Source: Alphaproteobacteria bacterium LSUCC0719 | GTDB taxonomy: Bacteria; Pseudomonadota; Alphaproteobacteria; Puniceispirillales; Puniceispirillaceae | Length of the DNA: 35,052 nucleotides | Assembly (NCBI GenBank): GCA_040839025.1 | Contig: JBFPJN010000009.1 | Location: forward strand, 1 to 35,052 | Direction: 5' to 3' | Part shown: one piece after another, positions 24,450 to 33,635 of the stretch | Layout: each line of letters opens with the position of its first letter | Position numbering within the stretch: the stretch's first letter is position 1 | The notes under the pieces: generated by a model | What the model was told of the DNA's origin: nothing | Databases searched by the model: none | The model's input: only the letters and a program-made list of their open reading frames with translations | Program-made: the position numbers and the translations under genes

Positions 24450-25600
24450 GCCGCGCCCTCCTTGAAGAAGCGGCGGATACATTCCTCGTAAATGGCGCTC
24501 AGCCCGTCGATATCCGAGATCAGAACATGCTCGTCAACCTGATGCATGGTCTGCCCGACCAGGCCGAATTCAGCCACCGGGCACAGATGTGTGATAAAGC
24601 GGGCATCCGAAGTGCCCCCTGTGGTCGACAGCTCAGGCCGGCGGCCTGTTACCGCCTCGCTGGCATCCGACAACAGATCGGTCAGTCGGCCCGGCGCGGT
24701 GATGAAGGGGGCCGCGTTCGACTTCCAACTGACGCGCCAGTCACCACCAACCCTGGCAAAATGCTCTTCAAGCCAGCCGATCAGACCGTCCGCGCTATGT
24801 TCGGTATTGAACCGGATATTGAACTGCGCCTCGGCCCGCGCCGGAATCACATTCGTCGCCGGATTGCCAACATCGATTGTCGTGACATGCGCCACCGAGG
24901 GGCCGAAATGTGATGTGCCCGAATCAAGTTCACAGCCATTCACCGGCGCCAGCATCGCCAGCAGCCTTGTCACCGGGTTGTCGGCAAGATGCGGATAGGC
25001 AACATGCCCCTGGCGTCCCTCGACGACAAGATGGCCTGACAGGCTGCCACGCCGGCCATTCTTGATGATATCGCCAAGTGCGTTCGGGTTGGTCGGCTCG
25101 CCGACAATGCACATGTCGGGATGATGCCCATTCGCCGCCGCCCATTCGACCATCTTGACAGTGCCATTGATGGCGTCGCCCTCTTCATCGCCGGTAATCA
25201 AAAGACTGACCGATCCCTGCGTTTCATCCACAGGTATGCGGGCAATGGCGGCAACAAAGGCGGCAATACCGCTTTTCATGTCGGCCGCACCACGGCCATA
25301 AAGCCGGCCATCCTCGATCACCGCACCAAACGGGTCATGTGTCCAGGCATCGTGATCACCGACCGGAACGACATCCGTATGACCGGCGAAACTGATATGC
25401 GGACCATCGCTGCCGCGACGGGCGAAAAGATTGTCGACACGCCCGTCTCCCTCGCCAAAGGGAAGGCGCTGACAGACAAAGCCAAGCGCCGTCAGCTCAC
25501 CTTCAAGACAGTCTAGCGCACCGCCCTCATGCGGCGTCACCGACGGACAGCGGATCAACCGCTGCGTCAGTTCGACAGCATATGACGGCGACGGTGTCAT
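24446..25600 (-). CDS. dapE: Succinyl-diaminopimelate desuccinylase
   Basis: The 384-residue M20 metallopeptidase-fold protein has LIRCPSVTPHEGG, the metal motif SFAGHTDVVPVGD, and YGRGAADMKSGIAAFVAA with the bridging Asp. It also has ITGDEEGDAINGT with the catalytic Glu pair, and a C-terminal TSDARFI. It releases succinate and LL-diaminopimelate in the succinylase branch of lysine and peptidoglycan synthesis. Its ATG overlaps the dapD stop (TGATG), so the two enzymes of the same pathway are translationally coupled. Confidence 0.96.
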   Translation of the reverse strand: MTPSPSYAVELTQRLIRCPSVTPHEGGALDCLEGELTALGFVCQRLPFGEGDGRVDNLFARRGSDGPHISFAGHTDVVPVGDHDAWTHDPFGAVIEDGRLYGRGAADMKSGIAAFVAAIARIPVDETQGSVSLLITGDEEGDAINGTVKMVEWAAANGHHPDMCIVGEPTNPNALGDIIKNGRRGSLSGHLVVEGRQGHVAYPHLADNPVTRLLAMLAPVNGCELDSGTSHFGPSVAHVTTIDVGNPATNVIPARAEAQFNIRFNTEHSADGLIGWLEEHFARVGGDWRVSWKSNAAPFITAPGRLTDLLSDASEAVTGRRPELSTTGGTSDARFITHLCPVAEFGLVGQTMHQVDEHVLISDIDGLSAIYEECIRRFFKEGAA

Positions 25601-26460
25601 CAGTCGCGCAGCAATTCGTTGACAGAGGTCTTGGAGCGCGTTTTCTCATCGACCTTCTTGATGATGACCGCACAGGCCAGCGACGGACCGGGAGACCCGT
25701 CGGCAAGCGGCTTGCCGGGAAGTGTGCCGGGAACAACAACCGAATAGGCTGGCACACGGCCCATATGAACCTCACCGGTGACACGGTCGACGATCTTTGT
25801 CGAGGCCCCGATGAAGACACCCATAGACAGCACAGCGCCCTGTTCGACAACCACACCCTCGACAACCTCTGAACGGGCACCGATGAAACAATCATCCTCG
25901 ATCACCACCGGACCAGCCTGAAGAGGTTCCAGAACACCGCCAATGCCGGCCCCGCCAGACAGATGAACATTCTTGCCAATCTGCGCGCAGGATCCGACCG
26001 TTGCCCATGTATCAACCATGGTTCCGCTGTCGACATAGGCACCAAGATTGACAAAGCTCGGCATCAGGATGGCGCCGGCGGCGACATGCGCCGAATGCCT
26101 GACAACACAGCCCGGCACAGCCCGGAACCCGGCATTGCGGAATTCGGTCTCGCCCCAGCCGGCAAATTTTGACGGCACCTTGTCCCACCATGACGCCGTG
26201 CCATGACCGGGATAGCTGGTACCGGACGGAATGACCGCCATGTCATTCAGCCTGAATGACAGCAACACCGCTTTCTTCAGCCACTGATTGACATGCCATT
26301 GATGATCACCGCGCGGTTCGGCGACGCGCGCCGCGCCACTGTCCAGCAGCTCAAGCGCCGCTGACACCGCGTCACGCACCGGGCCGGTGGTATCGGCATC
26401 GATCGTGTCACGCGCGTCCCATGCCGCGTCAATATCCTGTTCCAGCTGCGCCAAATCCAT
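25600..26460 (-). CDS. dapD: Tetrahydrodipicolinate N-succinyltransferase
   Basis: From ATG 26460, which has GGAG at a good distance, the protein is 286 residues. A helical N-terminal domain is followed by left-handed beta-helix hexapeptide repeats: [56 protein letters not shown] and onward. The overall order is characteristic of DapD. It succinylates tetrahydrodipicolinate, one step before the aminotransferase and DapE. An upstream ATG at 26472 would add four residues. dapE follows directly. Confidence 0.95.
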   Translation of the reverse strand: MDLAQLEQDIDAAWDARDTIDADTTGPVRDAVSAALELLDSGAARVAEPRGDHQWHVNQWLKKAVLLSFRLNDMAVIPSGTSYPGHGTASWWDKVPSKFAGWGETEFRNAGFRAVPGCVVRHSAHVAAGAILMPSFVNLGAYVDSGTMVDTWATVGSCAQIGKNVHLSGGAGIGGVLEPLQAGPVVIEDDCFIGARSEVVEGVVVEQGAVLSMGVFIGASTKIVDRVTGEVHMGRVPAYSVVVPGTLPGKPLADGSPGPSLACAVIIKKVDEKTRSKTSVNELLRD

Positions 26461-26542
26461 CTTCATCTCCATCTTTCTGTCACGGCGAGGCCGCGGTCAC
26501 CGCGCTCGCACCGTCAATTTGTCTGTAGTTGATATCGACCTT

Positions 26543-27235
26543 TCAGGCCGGAATGGCAAGGGCCGAAAGAAAGCTCTTCAAATCCTCGGCAACAAAATGC
26601 ACATAGGGCTCGTCGGCCCCCTTGGCAGCCCAGTCATAGTCGCTGACAAGCCATACTGTGCGCATGCCAAGCTCATGCGCCGGTTGCAGATTGCGGGCCA
26701 TGTCCTCGACCATCACCGCGCCATGCGGGTCGATCCCGGTCTTGCTGACAAAACTGTCAAAGGCCCGCTGTTCGGGTTTTGGCACAAAATCCGCCCCTAC
26801 AATATCGAAGATATGGTCGAAATGATGCCGGATGCCATAGGCGTCCAGAATGTTCTCGGCGTGTGGCACCGTGCCGTTGGTAAAGATGTGCTTGCGGCCC
26901 GGCAGGTCTGCCAGCATCCGGTCAAGCTCGGTCTCGCGGGGCAGATCACTGACATCAATGTCATGGACGAAATGCAGATAATCCTCAGGTGCCAGGTTTT
27001 GCTCGACCATCAGTCCCCGCATGGTTGTGCCATAGCGTTGGAACAGATCCTTCTGGATGACCCGTGCCTCGTCATGCGGCACATCGAAATGCCGTGCCAC
27101 AAACTCGGTGATCCGGACGGCAACACGCAGGAACAGCTGTGATTTGGCCGGATAGATGGTGTTGTCCAGATCGAACACCCAATCCCGTATCTGGTCGGTG
27201 GGAAAGGTTTCCGGCGATTTTGAAACAGATGACAT
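26543..27235 (-). CDS. HAD-superfamily pyrimidine 5'-nucleotidase-like hydrolase
   Basis: From ATG 27235 the protein is 230 residues. The HAD catalytic motif I DWVFDLDNTIYP carries the nucleophile Asp, motif II is HIFTNGT, and motif III/IV is PKPEQRAFDSFV with VMVEDMARNL. It belongs to the SDT1/YjjG-like group annotated as pyrimidine 5'-nucleotidase and found between argB and dapD in many alphaproteobacteria. The substrate is inferred from family only. It lies 30 bp after argB and 82 bp before dapD. Confidence 0.85.
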   Translation of the reverse strand: MSSVSKSPETFPTDQIRDWVFDLDNTIYPAKSQLFLRVAVRITEFVARHFDVPHDEARVIQKDLFQRYGTTMRGLMVEQNLAPEDYLHFVHDIDVSDLPRETELDRMLADLPGRKHIFTNGTVPHAENILDAYGIRHHFDHIFDIVGADFVPKPEQRAFDSFVSKTGIDPHGAVMVEDMARNLQPAHELGMRTVWLVSDYDWAAKGADEPYVHFVAEDLKSFLSALAIPA

Positions 27236-27265
27236 ATGCAAGCTGCCTTTCTCGGATGTGGCCGG

Positions 27266-28177
27266 TCAGTCGGCCTTTATGAAGGTTCCCATCCCATGCT
27301 CGGTGAACAATTCGACAAGCAAGGCATGCGGTGCCCGCCCATCCATGATCACCGCAGCCTCGGCCCCCCCGAGAACAGCGTCTATACAGGTTTCAACCTT
27401 TGGAATCATGCCACCGGATACGGTGCCGTCCCGGATCAGCGCCTCGGCCTGGCTGACCGTCAGTTCGGTGATCAGGGTGCCCTCCTTGTCCAGCACCCCG
27501 GCAACATCGGTCAGCATCAGCATGCGGGTGGCACCAAGCGCGGCGGCAATGGCACCAGCCGCCGTATCTGCATTGATGTTGTAGGTCTCGCCATTGGCAT
27601 CGCTTCCGACCGGCGCAACGACGGGAATCAGATTGGCGGCATTCAACGCATCCAGCACATCGGTATTGATCTTTTCAGGCTCACCCACAAATCCAAGATC
27701 GATCGCCTGTTCGATGGCGCTCCCCTCGGTCCGGCCCTTGCCAAGAAGCTTTCGTGCCTGGATCAATCCGCCGTCCTTGCCGCTGATTCCGACAGCACGG
27801 CCACCGGCACGGGCAATCGCCGCCACAAGTGCCTTGTTGATGCCGCCGGCAAGCACCATCTCGACAACCGAGATGGTGGCCTCGTCGGTCACCCGCAGCC
27901 CGTTGACGAAATTCGACTCGATTTCCAGCTTGGCGAGCATTTCGCCAATCTGCGGGCCGCCGCCATGAACCACGACCGGACGCGCGCCAACCTGATCAAG
28001 AAGGGCGATGTCAGCGGCAAACGAGGCAACATATTCCGCCTCGCCCATCGCATGACCACCGAACTTCACAACAATTGTCTGTTCCGAATAGCGGCGCATG
28101 AAGGGAAGCGCCTCGACAAGCATGCCCGTCCGTTCAATCAGCTTTGACTGCAGTGAGGAAGATGTATCGCCCATCAT
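27266..28177 (-). CDS. argB: Acetylglutamate kinase
   Basis: From the ATGATG at 28177 with AAAGG before it, the protein is 303 residues. It has the amino-acid-kinase motifs [10 protein letters not shown] and [31 protein letters not shown] for acetylglutamate binding, and [18 protein letters not shown]-terminal [14 protein letters not shown] follows. It phosphorylates N-acetylglutamate in arginine synthesis. The N-terminal helix ahead of the kinase core is typical of arginine-inhibited hexameric enzymes, so feedback inhibition is likely but not shown. Confidence 0.96.
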   Translation of the reverse strand: MMGDTSSSLQSKLIERTGMLVEALPFMRRYSEQTIVVKFGGHAMGEAEYVASFAADIALLDQVGARPVVVHGGGPQIGEMLAKLEIESNFVNGLRVTDEATISVVEMVLAGGINKALVAAIARAGGRAVGISGKDGGLIQARKLLGKGRTEGSAIEQAIDLGFVGEPEKINTDVLDALNAANLIPVVAPVGSDANGETYNINADTAAGAIAAALGATRMLMLTDVAGVLDKEGTLITELTVSQAEALIRDGTVSGGMIPKVETCIDAVLGGAEAAVIMDGRAPHALLVELFTEHGMGTFIKAD

Positions 28178-28290
28178 ATTGCCTTTCAAAGTGCCGGAGC
28201 CGCAGCGCCGGGGCCATCACAAGCCGAGCGTCAACCTATCGGCAAGCTGGCATGCTGTGCAAGTGTTGTTCGCCCGGAACCGGCGGTGCG

Positions 28291-28956
28291 CTAGCCGCGC
28301 GGCAACGCCAGTCCGGCAAGATGCGCGCGAAGTTCGGCGATGCCATCGCCTTCCTGTGACGAGGTCACAAAAATATGCGGGTAGGCGGCGACATGGCGCG
28401 CAATCATCTCGGCTGTCGCGTCACACACCGCCTTGAGCGGTGTCGGCTTCAGCTTGTCGGCCTTTGTCATCACAACGGCCCAGGACACGGCGCTGGCATC
28501 AAGAAGCGCCATGATTTCCGAATCGGCACTGCCGACCCCGCGGCGGGCATCAATCAGCAGGAACACCCGCTGCAGGGATGCCCTGCCAGCCAGGAATTTA
28601 CGCGTCAGCGTTGTCCAGGCCTTGATGTCGGTTTTCGGTGCCGACGCATAGCCGTAGCCGGGAAGGTCGACAAGCTGCAGCCGACTGGCCAGATCAAAGA
28701 AGATCAGCTGTCGTGTGCGGCCGGGTGTCTGCGATGTGCGGGCCAGGGCCCGCCGCCCGGTCAGCGCATTGACCAGCGATGACTTGCCGACATTCGAACG
28801 GCCGGCGAAGCAGATTTCAGGCAGGCCTTCAGGTGGCAGGACCTGCATGTTGTTTGCCGCCGCGATGAAATCGCAGCTGCCAGCGAACAGAAGACGTCCG
28901 GCCTCGATCTCGTCGGCCGTCAGCTCTCCTTCGCTATTCTGCGCATGATGTACCAT
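28291..28956 (-). CDS. engB: Ribosome biogenesis GTPase EngB/YsxC
   Basis: The 221-residue protein from ATG 28956 has G1 GRSNVGKSSL, G2/G3 TSQTPGRTRQLIFF and LVDLPGYGYA, and G4 TKADKL, all in EngB spacing. It is an essential GTPase in large-subunit assembly. The start lies inside the 3' end of yidC, giving a 37-bp overlap in another frame. The open frame continues upstream through yidC, but that extension has no family similarity. Together with yidC and argB it keeps the conserved alphaproteobacterial order. Confidence 0.93.
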   Translation of the reverse strand: MVHHAQNSEGELTADEIEAGRLLFAGSCDFIAAANNMQVLPPEGLPEICFAGRSNVGKSSLVNALTGRRALARTSQTPGRTRQLIFFDLASRLQLVDLPGYGYASAPKTDIKAWTTLTRKFLAGRASLQRVFLLIDARRGVGSADSEIMALLDASAVSWAVVMTKADKLKPTPLKAVCDATAEMIARHVAAYPHIFVTSSQEGDGIAELRAHLAGLALPRG

Positions 28957-30662
28957 TGCTGCGCCATCGAAAGAAGGTTGTTCCAGGTCCAGTAGATCAC
29001 CAGCCCAGCCGGGAATGTCGCCAGAAGGAAGGTGAAAATGATCGGCATGAACTGGAAGATCTTCGCCTGTACCGGGTCTGGTGGAGCCGGGTTGAGACGC
29101 ATCTGCAGGAACATCGAGATTCCCATCAGGATCGGCCAGACGCCAAGCTGCAGAAACGGCGGCAGGAAACCGACCGAATAGGGAAGCAGCCCGAACAGGT
29201 TGAAGACCGATGTCGGATCCGGTGCCGACAGATCGGTGATCCATCCAAAAAACGGTGCATGCCGCATCTCGATGGTGACGAACAGCACCTTGTAGAGGGC
29301 GAAGAAGACCGGAATCTGCAACAGCACAGGAAGACATCCCGCCGCCGGATTGACCTTTTCGGTCTTGTACAGTTCCATCATCTCGCGGTTCATCGACATT
29401 CTGTCTTCGGCGTGCTTTTCACGTATCTGCTGGATCTTCGGCTGCAACAGCCGCATCTTGCCCATCGACCGGTAGGACTTGTTGGCAAGGGGGAAGAAGA
29501 CAAGCTTTACAAGCACTGTAAAGGCCAGCACCGCGATGCCGAAATTGCCAAGAATTCCATACAGCCAGTTGATCACCAGGAAGAATGGTTTTGTCAGGAA
29601 GTAGAACCAGCCGAAATCAATCGCCAGATCAAAATTCGGGATTCCGAATTCCTTGGAATACCGGTCAAGAAGCGAGACCTTCTTGGCACCGGCAAAAAGC
29701 CGTGTCTTGCTTGCCACCACCTGTCCGGGCTGCAGCATCTGCCCTTCTGCAGCGATGTAATCAACCTGATAGCGATCCTCGCCACCACCAAGCGATTTGA
29801 AGGCATAGTTGATCCGCACCGACTGGTCCGGTATCAGCGCGGCAAGCCAGTATTTGTCGGTGATGCCAATCCAGCCACCAGCACTTTCCGGCACAACATC
29901 GATCACACCGCCATCGGCGTCCTTCATGTCATCATAATCCTCCTCGCGAAGCGTCTCGTCGAACACGCCAAGCGCGCCTTCATGAAGGATATAGATGCCG
30001 GTTGTCGGCGGCGTGCCATGTCGCCTGACAAGGCCATAGGGAAACAGTGTCACCGGCACATCAAGACGGCTTTCGACACTGTCATCAACAGTGATCAGGT
30101 AATCCTCGTTGATTGACAGGGTCCGCCGGAAGGTCAGCCCCTTGCCATTGTCCCATGACAGCGACACGGGCGCGCCCGGTACCAGCGTCTGGCTATCGGC
30201 GACCCACAGGCTGTCAGCCGTTGGCATGGGTTGGGCATCGCTGTCGGCGGCCCAGCCGAATTCGGCAAAATAGGGACGGTCGGAACTTGTCTTCTGCAGA
30301 AAATGGATAAAGGGCGAATCGTCCGACTGGGTTTCGCGATAGCCGTTCAGCATAACATCGTCGATCCGGGCACCGGCAAGCGAGATCGACCCCGAAACAA
30401 GCGGTGCGTCGATGACAATCCGCGGGGCGGTATCCGCGGGGCGTGATATGGCGGTCGACACGCCTGATGGTGTCGCGGTGGCGGTGCCAGCCTGCGGCGT
30501 GGCATTCTCGGCCGTGGCCTCGGACGCCTGCATTTCGGCAACCGCCTGCTGACGGGCCGCTTCCTTTTCCAGCTCCGGTCCAACAACGAAGACCTGCCAG
30601 CCAAAGAGCACTGCCATCGACAGCGAGATGGCGAGGATCATGTTACGGTTTTCGGGGTTCAT
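28920..30662 (-). CDS. yidC: Membrane protein insertase YidC
   Basis: The 580-residue protein starts MNPENRNMILAISLSMAVLFGWQ, giving the first transmembrane helix. A large periplasmic domain follows (about 60-340) with the beta-supersandwich landmarks of Gram-negative YidC. The conserved C-terminal five-helix insertase domain then has FGWFYFLTKPFF, GNFGIAVLAFTVLVKLVFFPL and PAAGCLPVLLQIPVFFALYKVL. It inserts membrane proteins alone or with SecYEG. The preceding in-frame TTG is not needed. yidD, rnpA and rpmH lie upstream in the same direction. Confidence 0.97.
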   Translation of the reverse strand: MNPENRNMILAISLSMAVLFGWQVFVVGPELEKEAARQQAVAEMQASEATAENATPQAGTATATPSGVSTAISRPADTAPRIVIDAPLVSGSISLAGARIDDVMLNGYRETQSDDSPFIHFLQKTSSDRPYFAEFGWAADSDAQPMPTADSLWVADSQTLVPGAPVSLSWDNGKGLTFRRTLSINEDYLITVDDSVESRLDVPVTLFPYGLVRRHGTPPTTGIYILHEGALGVFDETLREEDYDDMKDADGGVIDVVPESAGGWIGITDKYWLAALIPDQSVRINYAFKSLGGGEDRYQVDYIAAEGQMLQPGQVVASKTRLFAGAKKVSLLDRYSKEFGIPNFDLAIDFGWFYFLTKPFFLVINWLYGILGNFGIAVLAFTVLVKLVFFPLANKSYRSMGKMRLLQPKIQQIREKHAEDRMSMNREMMELYKTEKVNPAAGCLPVLLQIPVFFALYKVLFVTIEMRHAPFFGWITDLSAPDPTSVFNLFGLLPYSVGFLPPFLQLGVWPILMGISMFLQMRLNPAPPDPVQAKIFQFMPIIFTFLLATFPAGLVIYWTWNNLLSMAQQWYIMRRIAKES

Positions 30663-30709
30663 CAATCATGTCCCTGTGCGTTTGATTGCACCAGATGTGA
30701 AACAGGCAC

Positions 30710-31006
30710 TCAGCCATGGTGTCGGCCTTGTCCAGCCGCACCATCATCGCCGGCGCGCGGCACCGGATCAAATGCCGGCGTTGCCCACGGATGGCAACGC
30801 GAGATACGTTTTAGCGCAAAGATTCCACCGCGCAAGGGGCCATGACGTTTCAAAGCCTCGACAGCATATTCCGAACAGGTCGGCAAATGACGGCAATTGG
30901 CACCAAGAAGGGGGGAAATGAACAGCCTGTAAGCCCAGATCAAAAGGATCAGAGGCGCCGCCAGAAGACGTTCAACGGCGCGCCGCAGACCTGAAAACAC
31001 CGTCAT
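30710..31006 (-). CDS. yidD: Membrane protein insertion efficiency factor YidD
   Basis: The 98-residue protein has a hydrophobic N-terminal amphipathic segment and the family core LFISPLLGANCRHLPTCSEYAVEALKRHG, then RISRCHPWA. The three cysteines are typical. It assists YidC-dependent insertion at the inner membrane. It overlaps rnpA by 4 bp and precedes yidC by 47 bp. Confidence 0.96.
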   Translation of the reverse strand: MTVFSGLRRAVERLLAAPLILLIWAYRLFISPLLGANCRHLPTCSEYAVEALKRHGPLRGGIFALKRISRCHPWATPAFDPVPRAGDDGAAGQGRHHG

Positions 31007-31377
31007 CGGGATGCCTCCGTCGGGGCGCCGTGCTGGCGATCCATGTTGCGATGAAGATAGCCGACAGCCTTGGACAGATCGGACACAAGGTCGGGCCAGG
31101 AGCGATCAGCCGTGCCATGGCGGGCAATCATCACATAGTCGATTCCCGATCTGGCATGGGATGACAGTTCAGTGCGGGCCAGCGCACGAAGACGACGGCG
31201 CGCCCTGTTGCGCCGCACCGCATTCCCAACTTTTCGTGATGCTGTAAGCCCGAGACGCCAGTCAGGCCGACCGGTTGGCACCGCCTGCAGGATAAATCCC
31301 CGGGATATTGCTTTCATGCCGCTGTCGCGGGCGGCCAGAAATCCAGCGCGTGACGGGATGCTGGCCGGTTCGGTCAC
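31003..31377 (-). CDS. rnpA: Ribonuclease P protein component
   Basis: The 124-residue basic protein is read from a GTG start and contains RLGLTASRKVGNAVRRNRARRRLRAL, the RNA-binding RNR motif of RnpA. It pairs with the RNase P RNA to mature tRNA 5' ends. The gene lies 18 bp after rpmH and overlaps yidD by 4 bp, as in most bacteria. Confidence 0.95.
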   Translation of the reverse strand: MTEPASIPSRAGFLAARDSGMKAISRGFILQAVPTGRPDWRLGLTASRKVGNAVRRNRARRRLRALARTELSSHARSGIDYVMIARHGTADRSWPDLVSDLSKAVGYLHRNMDRQHGAPTEASR

Positions 31378-31395
31378 CGCAACGCCTGCACGTCG

Positions 31396-31530
31396 TCAGG
31401 CAGACAGACGTGCCCGGCCCTTGGCACGGCGTGCCCGAAGGACGCGGCGACCGCCAACAGTGGCCATGCGCGCACGGAATCCGTGACGACGCTTGCGGAC
31501 GAGAACACTGGGTTGATAGGTGCGTTTCAT
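31396..31530 (-). CDS. rpmH: Ribosomal protein bL34
   Basis: The 44-codon gene encodes [20 protein letters not shown], continuing with [11 protein letters not shown] and the basic tail, a complete bL34. A GGGAG ribosome binding site lies before the ATG and a near-consensus promoter lies upstream. It is the first gene of the rpmH-rnpA-yidD-yidC-engB cluster. Confidence 0.97.
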   Translation of the reverse strand: MKRTYQPSVLVRKRRHGFRARMATVGGRRVLRARRAKGRARLSA

Positions 31531-31577
31531 GGCGGCGCTCCCTTCGCACAATCAATAGGTTGTCAGAAACTGGACGG

Positions 31578-31606
31578 GTTGTAGGGTGCGGGCGGCCGGG
31601 TGTCAA
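31578..31606 (-). promoter_or_regulatory. rpmH: Sigma70-type promoter of rpmH
   Basis: On the minus strand a perfect TTGACA (31601-31606), a 17-base spacer and TACAAC (31578-31583) stand upstream of rpmH. The predicted start near 31571 gives a leader of about 40 bases. This strong promoter probably drives the whole downstream cluster at least through yidC. Confidence 0.7.
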
Positions 31607-31724
31607 TTGTTTTCAGCTACCGGGATGCTGATAACCAACGCAACATGACATGAACCGAAACGCTGACCGTCCGAACACTAACGCGGCCTATACTGGTCGG
31701 ATTGGGAAAGTGGGGACGATCATC

Positions 31725-32951
31725 ATGCGCCACCCGGTTTTATATTTAGCCATTTTTGCTGCGGCATGCCTTGTCGTGACGTTGGTATCGACGCTTGCCA
31801 CGACGAACGCCGTCTATCGCCAGATAGCATTTTCGCAGGAAAGCCAGGTGGTGACGCCGGCCCCTGTGCGCCAGGCGGTCACCATTGACCTGCGGACCAC
31901 ATCAACGCTGCAGCTTGCCGCGACAAGCCTTGTCATGATTCTCCCCGACCCGCGCCAGCCCATCATTGTGGCAGGTATCGACGGTGATTCGCGATGGCGC
32001 TTCGACCCGAACAGGCCGGGATTTCGCACCGCATTGCGGCTCATATTCCTCAGATGGTTCATCGCGGGCGCAGCCCTTGCCGGAGTGATCATCTGGATGG
32101 CCCGGCGATATCTGACGCGTCACTATTCGGCGCCACTGACAGCCCTCATCGACACAATCAATGAATTCAGCGACGATCCCACCGTGGCAAGCGCGATTCC
32201 CGACGCCATTACGCAATCGTCGGAATTCACCGCCGCGGCAGGGGCGCTGGAATCACTGCAACGCAACACCCTGATCGCGCTTCGCCAACGTGAACGGCTT
32301 GCCGACATCGGCGAGGCGGTGGCCAAGATCAATCATGACATGCGCAATGTGCTGAGTTCGGCAACGCTGGTTGCCGACACGCTGATTGCCTCGCAGGACC
32401 CGCGGGTGCGCCGCGCCGCGCCGCATGTCGTGCGTTCGCTGGAACAGCCTGTGGTGCTGTGTCAGTCGATGCTGGACTATCTTGCCGAAACGCCGGTTCC
32501 CAAACCGGACATCATCAGCATGTCCGAACTTGCCGGCGAGACAGCCTCCGATTCGGGCATTGTGGTGAATTATACCGGGCCGGACAGGCTCTATCTCGAC
32601 CGCACGATGATGGCCAGGATCCTGTTGAATCTGGCGCGCAATGCGGCCACCGCAGGAGCGTCACGGATCACCATCGATATCTGGCGTGCCGGCCGGCTTG
32701 GCGTTGTCGACATTGCCGATGACGGGCCGGGAATACCCCGCAGCCAGTGGGAAGATCTGTTTCTGGCCTTTCGCAGCCGACAGCGCGGCGGCTCGGGGCT
32801 TGGACTGGCCATCGCGCGCGACCTTGCGGTGGCGCAGGGAGGGAATCTGAAACTGGCCCGGTCAACCGGCGAGGGCAGCGAGTTTCGGTTGCAATTGCCG
32901 GTCGAGATGTTCAGCGGCCCGAAATCTGCAGGAGTATCACCCGAGGTTTAG
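31725..32951 (+). CDS. Orphan sensor histidine kinase
   Basis: From ATG 31725 (GGGGA ribosome binding site) the protein is 408 residues. Transmembrane helix 1 is at about 4-26, a periplasmic region of about 85 residues follows, and helix 2 is at about 104-126. A HAMP-like linker leads to the dimerisation helix KINHDMRNVLSS with the phospho-acceptor His at about 204. The ATPase domain has N box ILLNLARNAATA, G1 DDGPGIP and G2 GGSGLGLAIARDLA. An ATG at 31650 would add 25 residues; a TATACT box at 31689-31694 favours the later start. No response regulator lies nearby and the signal is unknown. Confidence 0.88.
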   Translation: MRHPVLYLAIFAAACLVVTLVSTLATTNAVYRQIAFSQESQVVTPAPVRQAVTIDLRTTSTLQLAATSLVMILPDPRQPIIVAGIDGDSRWRFDPNRPGFRTALRLIFLRWFIAGAALAGVIIWMARRYLTRHYSAPLTALIDTINEFSDDPTVASAIPDAITQSSEFTAAAGALESLQRNTLIALRQRERLADIGEAVAKINHDMRNVLSSATLVADTLIASQDPRVRRAAPHVVRSLEQPVVLCQSMLDYLAETPVPKPDIISMSELAGETASDSGIVVNYTGPDRLYLDRTMMARILLNLARNAATAGASRITIDIWRAGRLGVVDIADDGPGIPRSQWEDLFLAFRSRQRGGSGLGLAIARDLAVAQGGNLKLARSTGEGSEFRLQLPVEMFSGPKSAGVSPEV

Positions 32952-32962
32952 GCAGCAGACGA

Positions 32963-33445
32963 TCAGGCGCGGCGGCCGATGATCGGTGTTGACGGCTGTG
33001 GTTCCATGTCCCAGGGAAAGAAAATCCACGTATCCTGCGACACTTCGGTGACAAAGGTGTCGACAAGCGGCCGGCCGGCCGGCTTGGCATAGACGGTGGC
33101 GAAATGCGCGTCCGGCATCATGGTGCGCAATGCCTTTGCCGTTTCACCAGTGTCGACAAGATCATCGACAATCAGCCAGCCCGCACCGGAACCCGCACTG
33201 GGCGCACTCTTCAGAATGTCCAGCGAACCCTGTTCACTGCCGTGATACGAGGAAATGCAGGCGGTCTCGATCAGGCGAATTTCCAATTCCCTGGCCACGA
33301 TGGCCGCCGGTACCAGCCCGCCGCGCGTCACCGCCACAATGCCCTCGAAGGGACCAAGTTCAAGAAGCCGCCAGGCAAGTGCCTTTGATGTGCGGTGAAG
33401 CTCTTCCCAGGACACCGGAAACGCCTTGTCATACCCGTCTGTCAT
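32963..33445 (-). CDS. gpt: Xanthine (guanine) phosphoribosyltransferase
   Basis: From ATG 33445, with AGGGGTGAAAG before it, the protein is 160 residues. It has [17 protein letters not shown] and the PRPP-binding motif [18 protein letters not shown]. The late WIFFPWD region is the XGPRT-specific purine-binding element. It salvages xanthine and guanine using PRPP. It converges with the sensor kinase (11 bp between stops). The upstream in-frame ATG at 33484 adds 13 residues with no support. Confidence 0.94.
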   Translation of the reverse strand: MTDGYDKAFPVSWEELHRTSKALAWRLLELGPFEGIVAVTRGGLVPAAIVARELEIRLIETACISSYHGSEQGSLDILKSAPSAGSGAGWLIVDDLVDTGETAKALRTMMPDAHFATVYAKPAGRPLVDTFVTEVSQDTWIFFPWDMEPQPSTPIIGRRA

Positions 33446-33499
33446 GTCTTTCACCCCTGAAGCAATCACGTAACGCCGACACAAAATCCAGATTGCCTG

Positions 33500-33527
33500 A
33501 CATTAGCCTGTCCGCCGGCATTGACAA
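33500..33527 (-). promoter_or_regulatory. Candidate gpt promoter
   Basis: Minus-strand TTGTCA (33522-33527), a 16-base spacer and TAATGT (33500-33505) lie 55 bases before the gpt ATG. The -35 differs from the consensus at one position; the spacing is one base short of optimal. Confidence 0.4.
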
Positions 33528-33540
33528 GCCTGTTTTGCGG

Positions 33541-33564
33541 CCCTGAAAGCCACCCTGAAAGGAC
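33541..33564. repeat. 12-bp tandem duplication between gpt and tRNA-Arg
   Basis: CCCTGAAAGCCA is followed directly by CCCTGAAAGGAC; the first nine bases are identical. It sits in the divergent gpt/tRNA-Arg spacer, just before the candidate tRNA promoter. Confidence 0.55.
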
Positions 33565-33593
33565 TTGCCAGCCCTGCTGGCATCGCCTATGGT
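33565..33593 (+). promoter_or_regulatory. Candidate promoter of tRNA-Arg
   Basis: TTGCCA (33565-33570), a 17-base spacer and TATGGT (33588-33593) stand about 42 bases before the tRNA. The spacer contains an inverted repeat (TGCCAG...CTGGCA). The next gene on this strand after the tRNA is the integrase, so read-through from this promoter could express it. Confidence 0.4.
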
Positions 33594-33635
33594 GCGCGCT
33601 GCTGTGACGGGGGCGATGCCCACCCGCCACACACC

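Noticed and set aside
28957-29337. N-terminal extension of engB by 127 codons
   Set aside because: The extra part lies entirely within yidC in another frame and has no similarity to GTPases; EngB proteins are about 200-220 residues.
28956-30116. 386-codon plus-strand open frame opposite yidC
   Set aside because: It is antisense to the conserved insertase, and its composition (rich in Arg, His and Gln) is that of a shadow frame.
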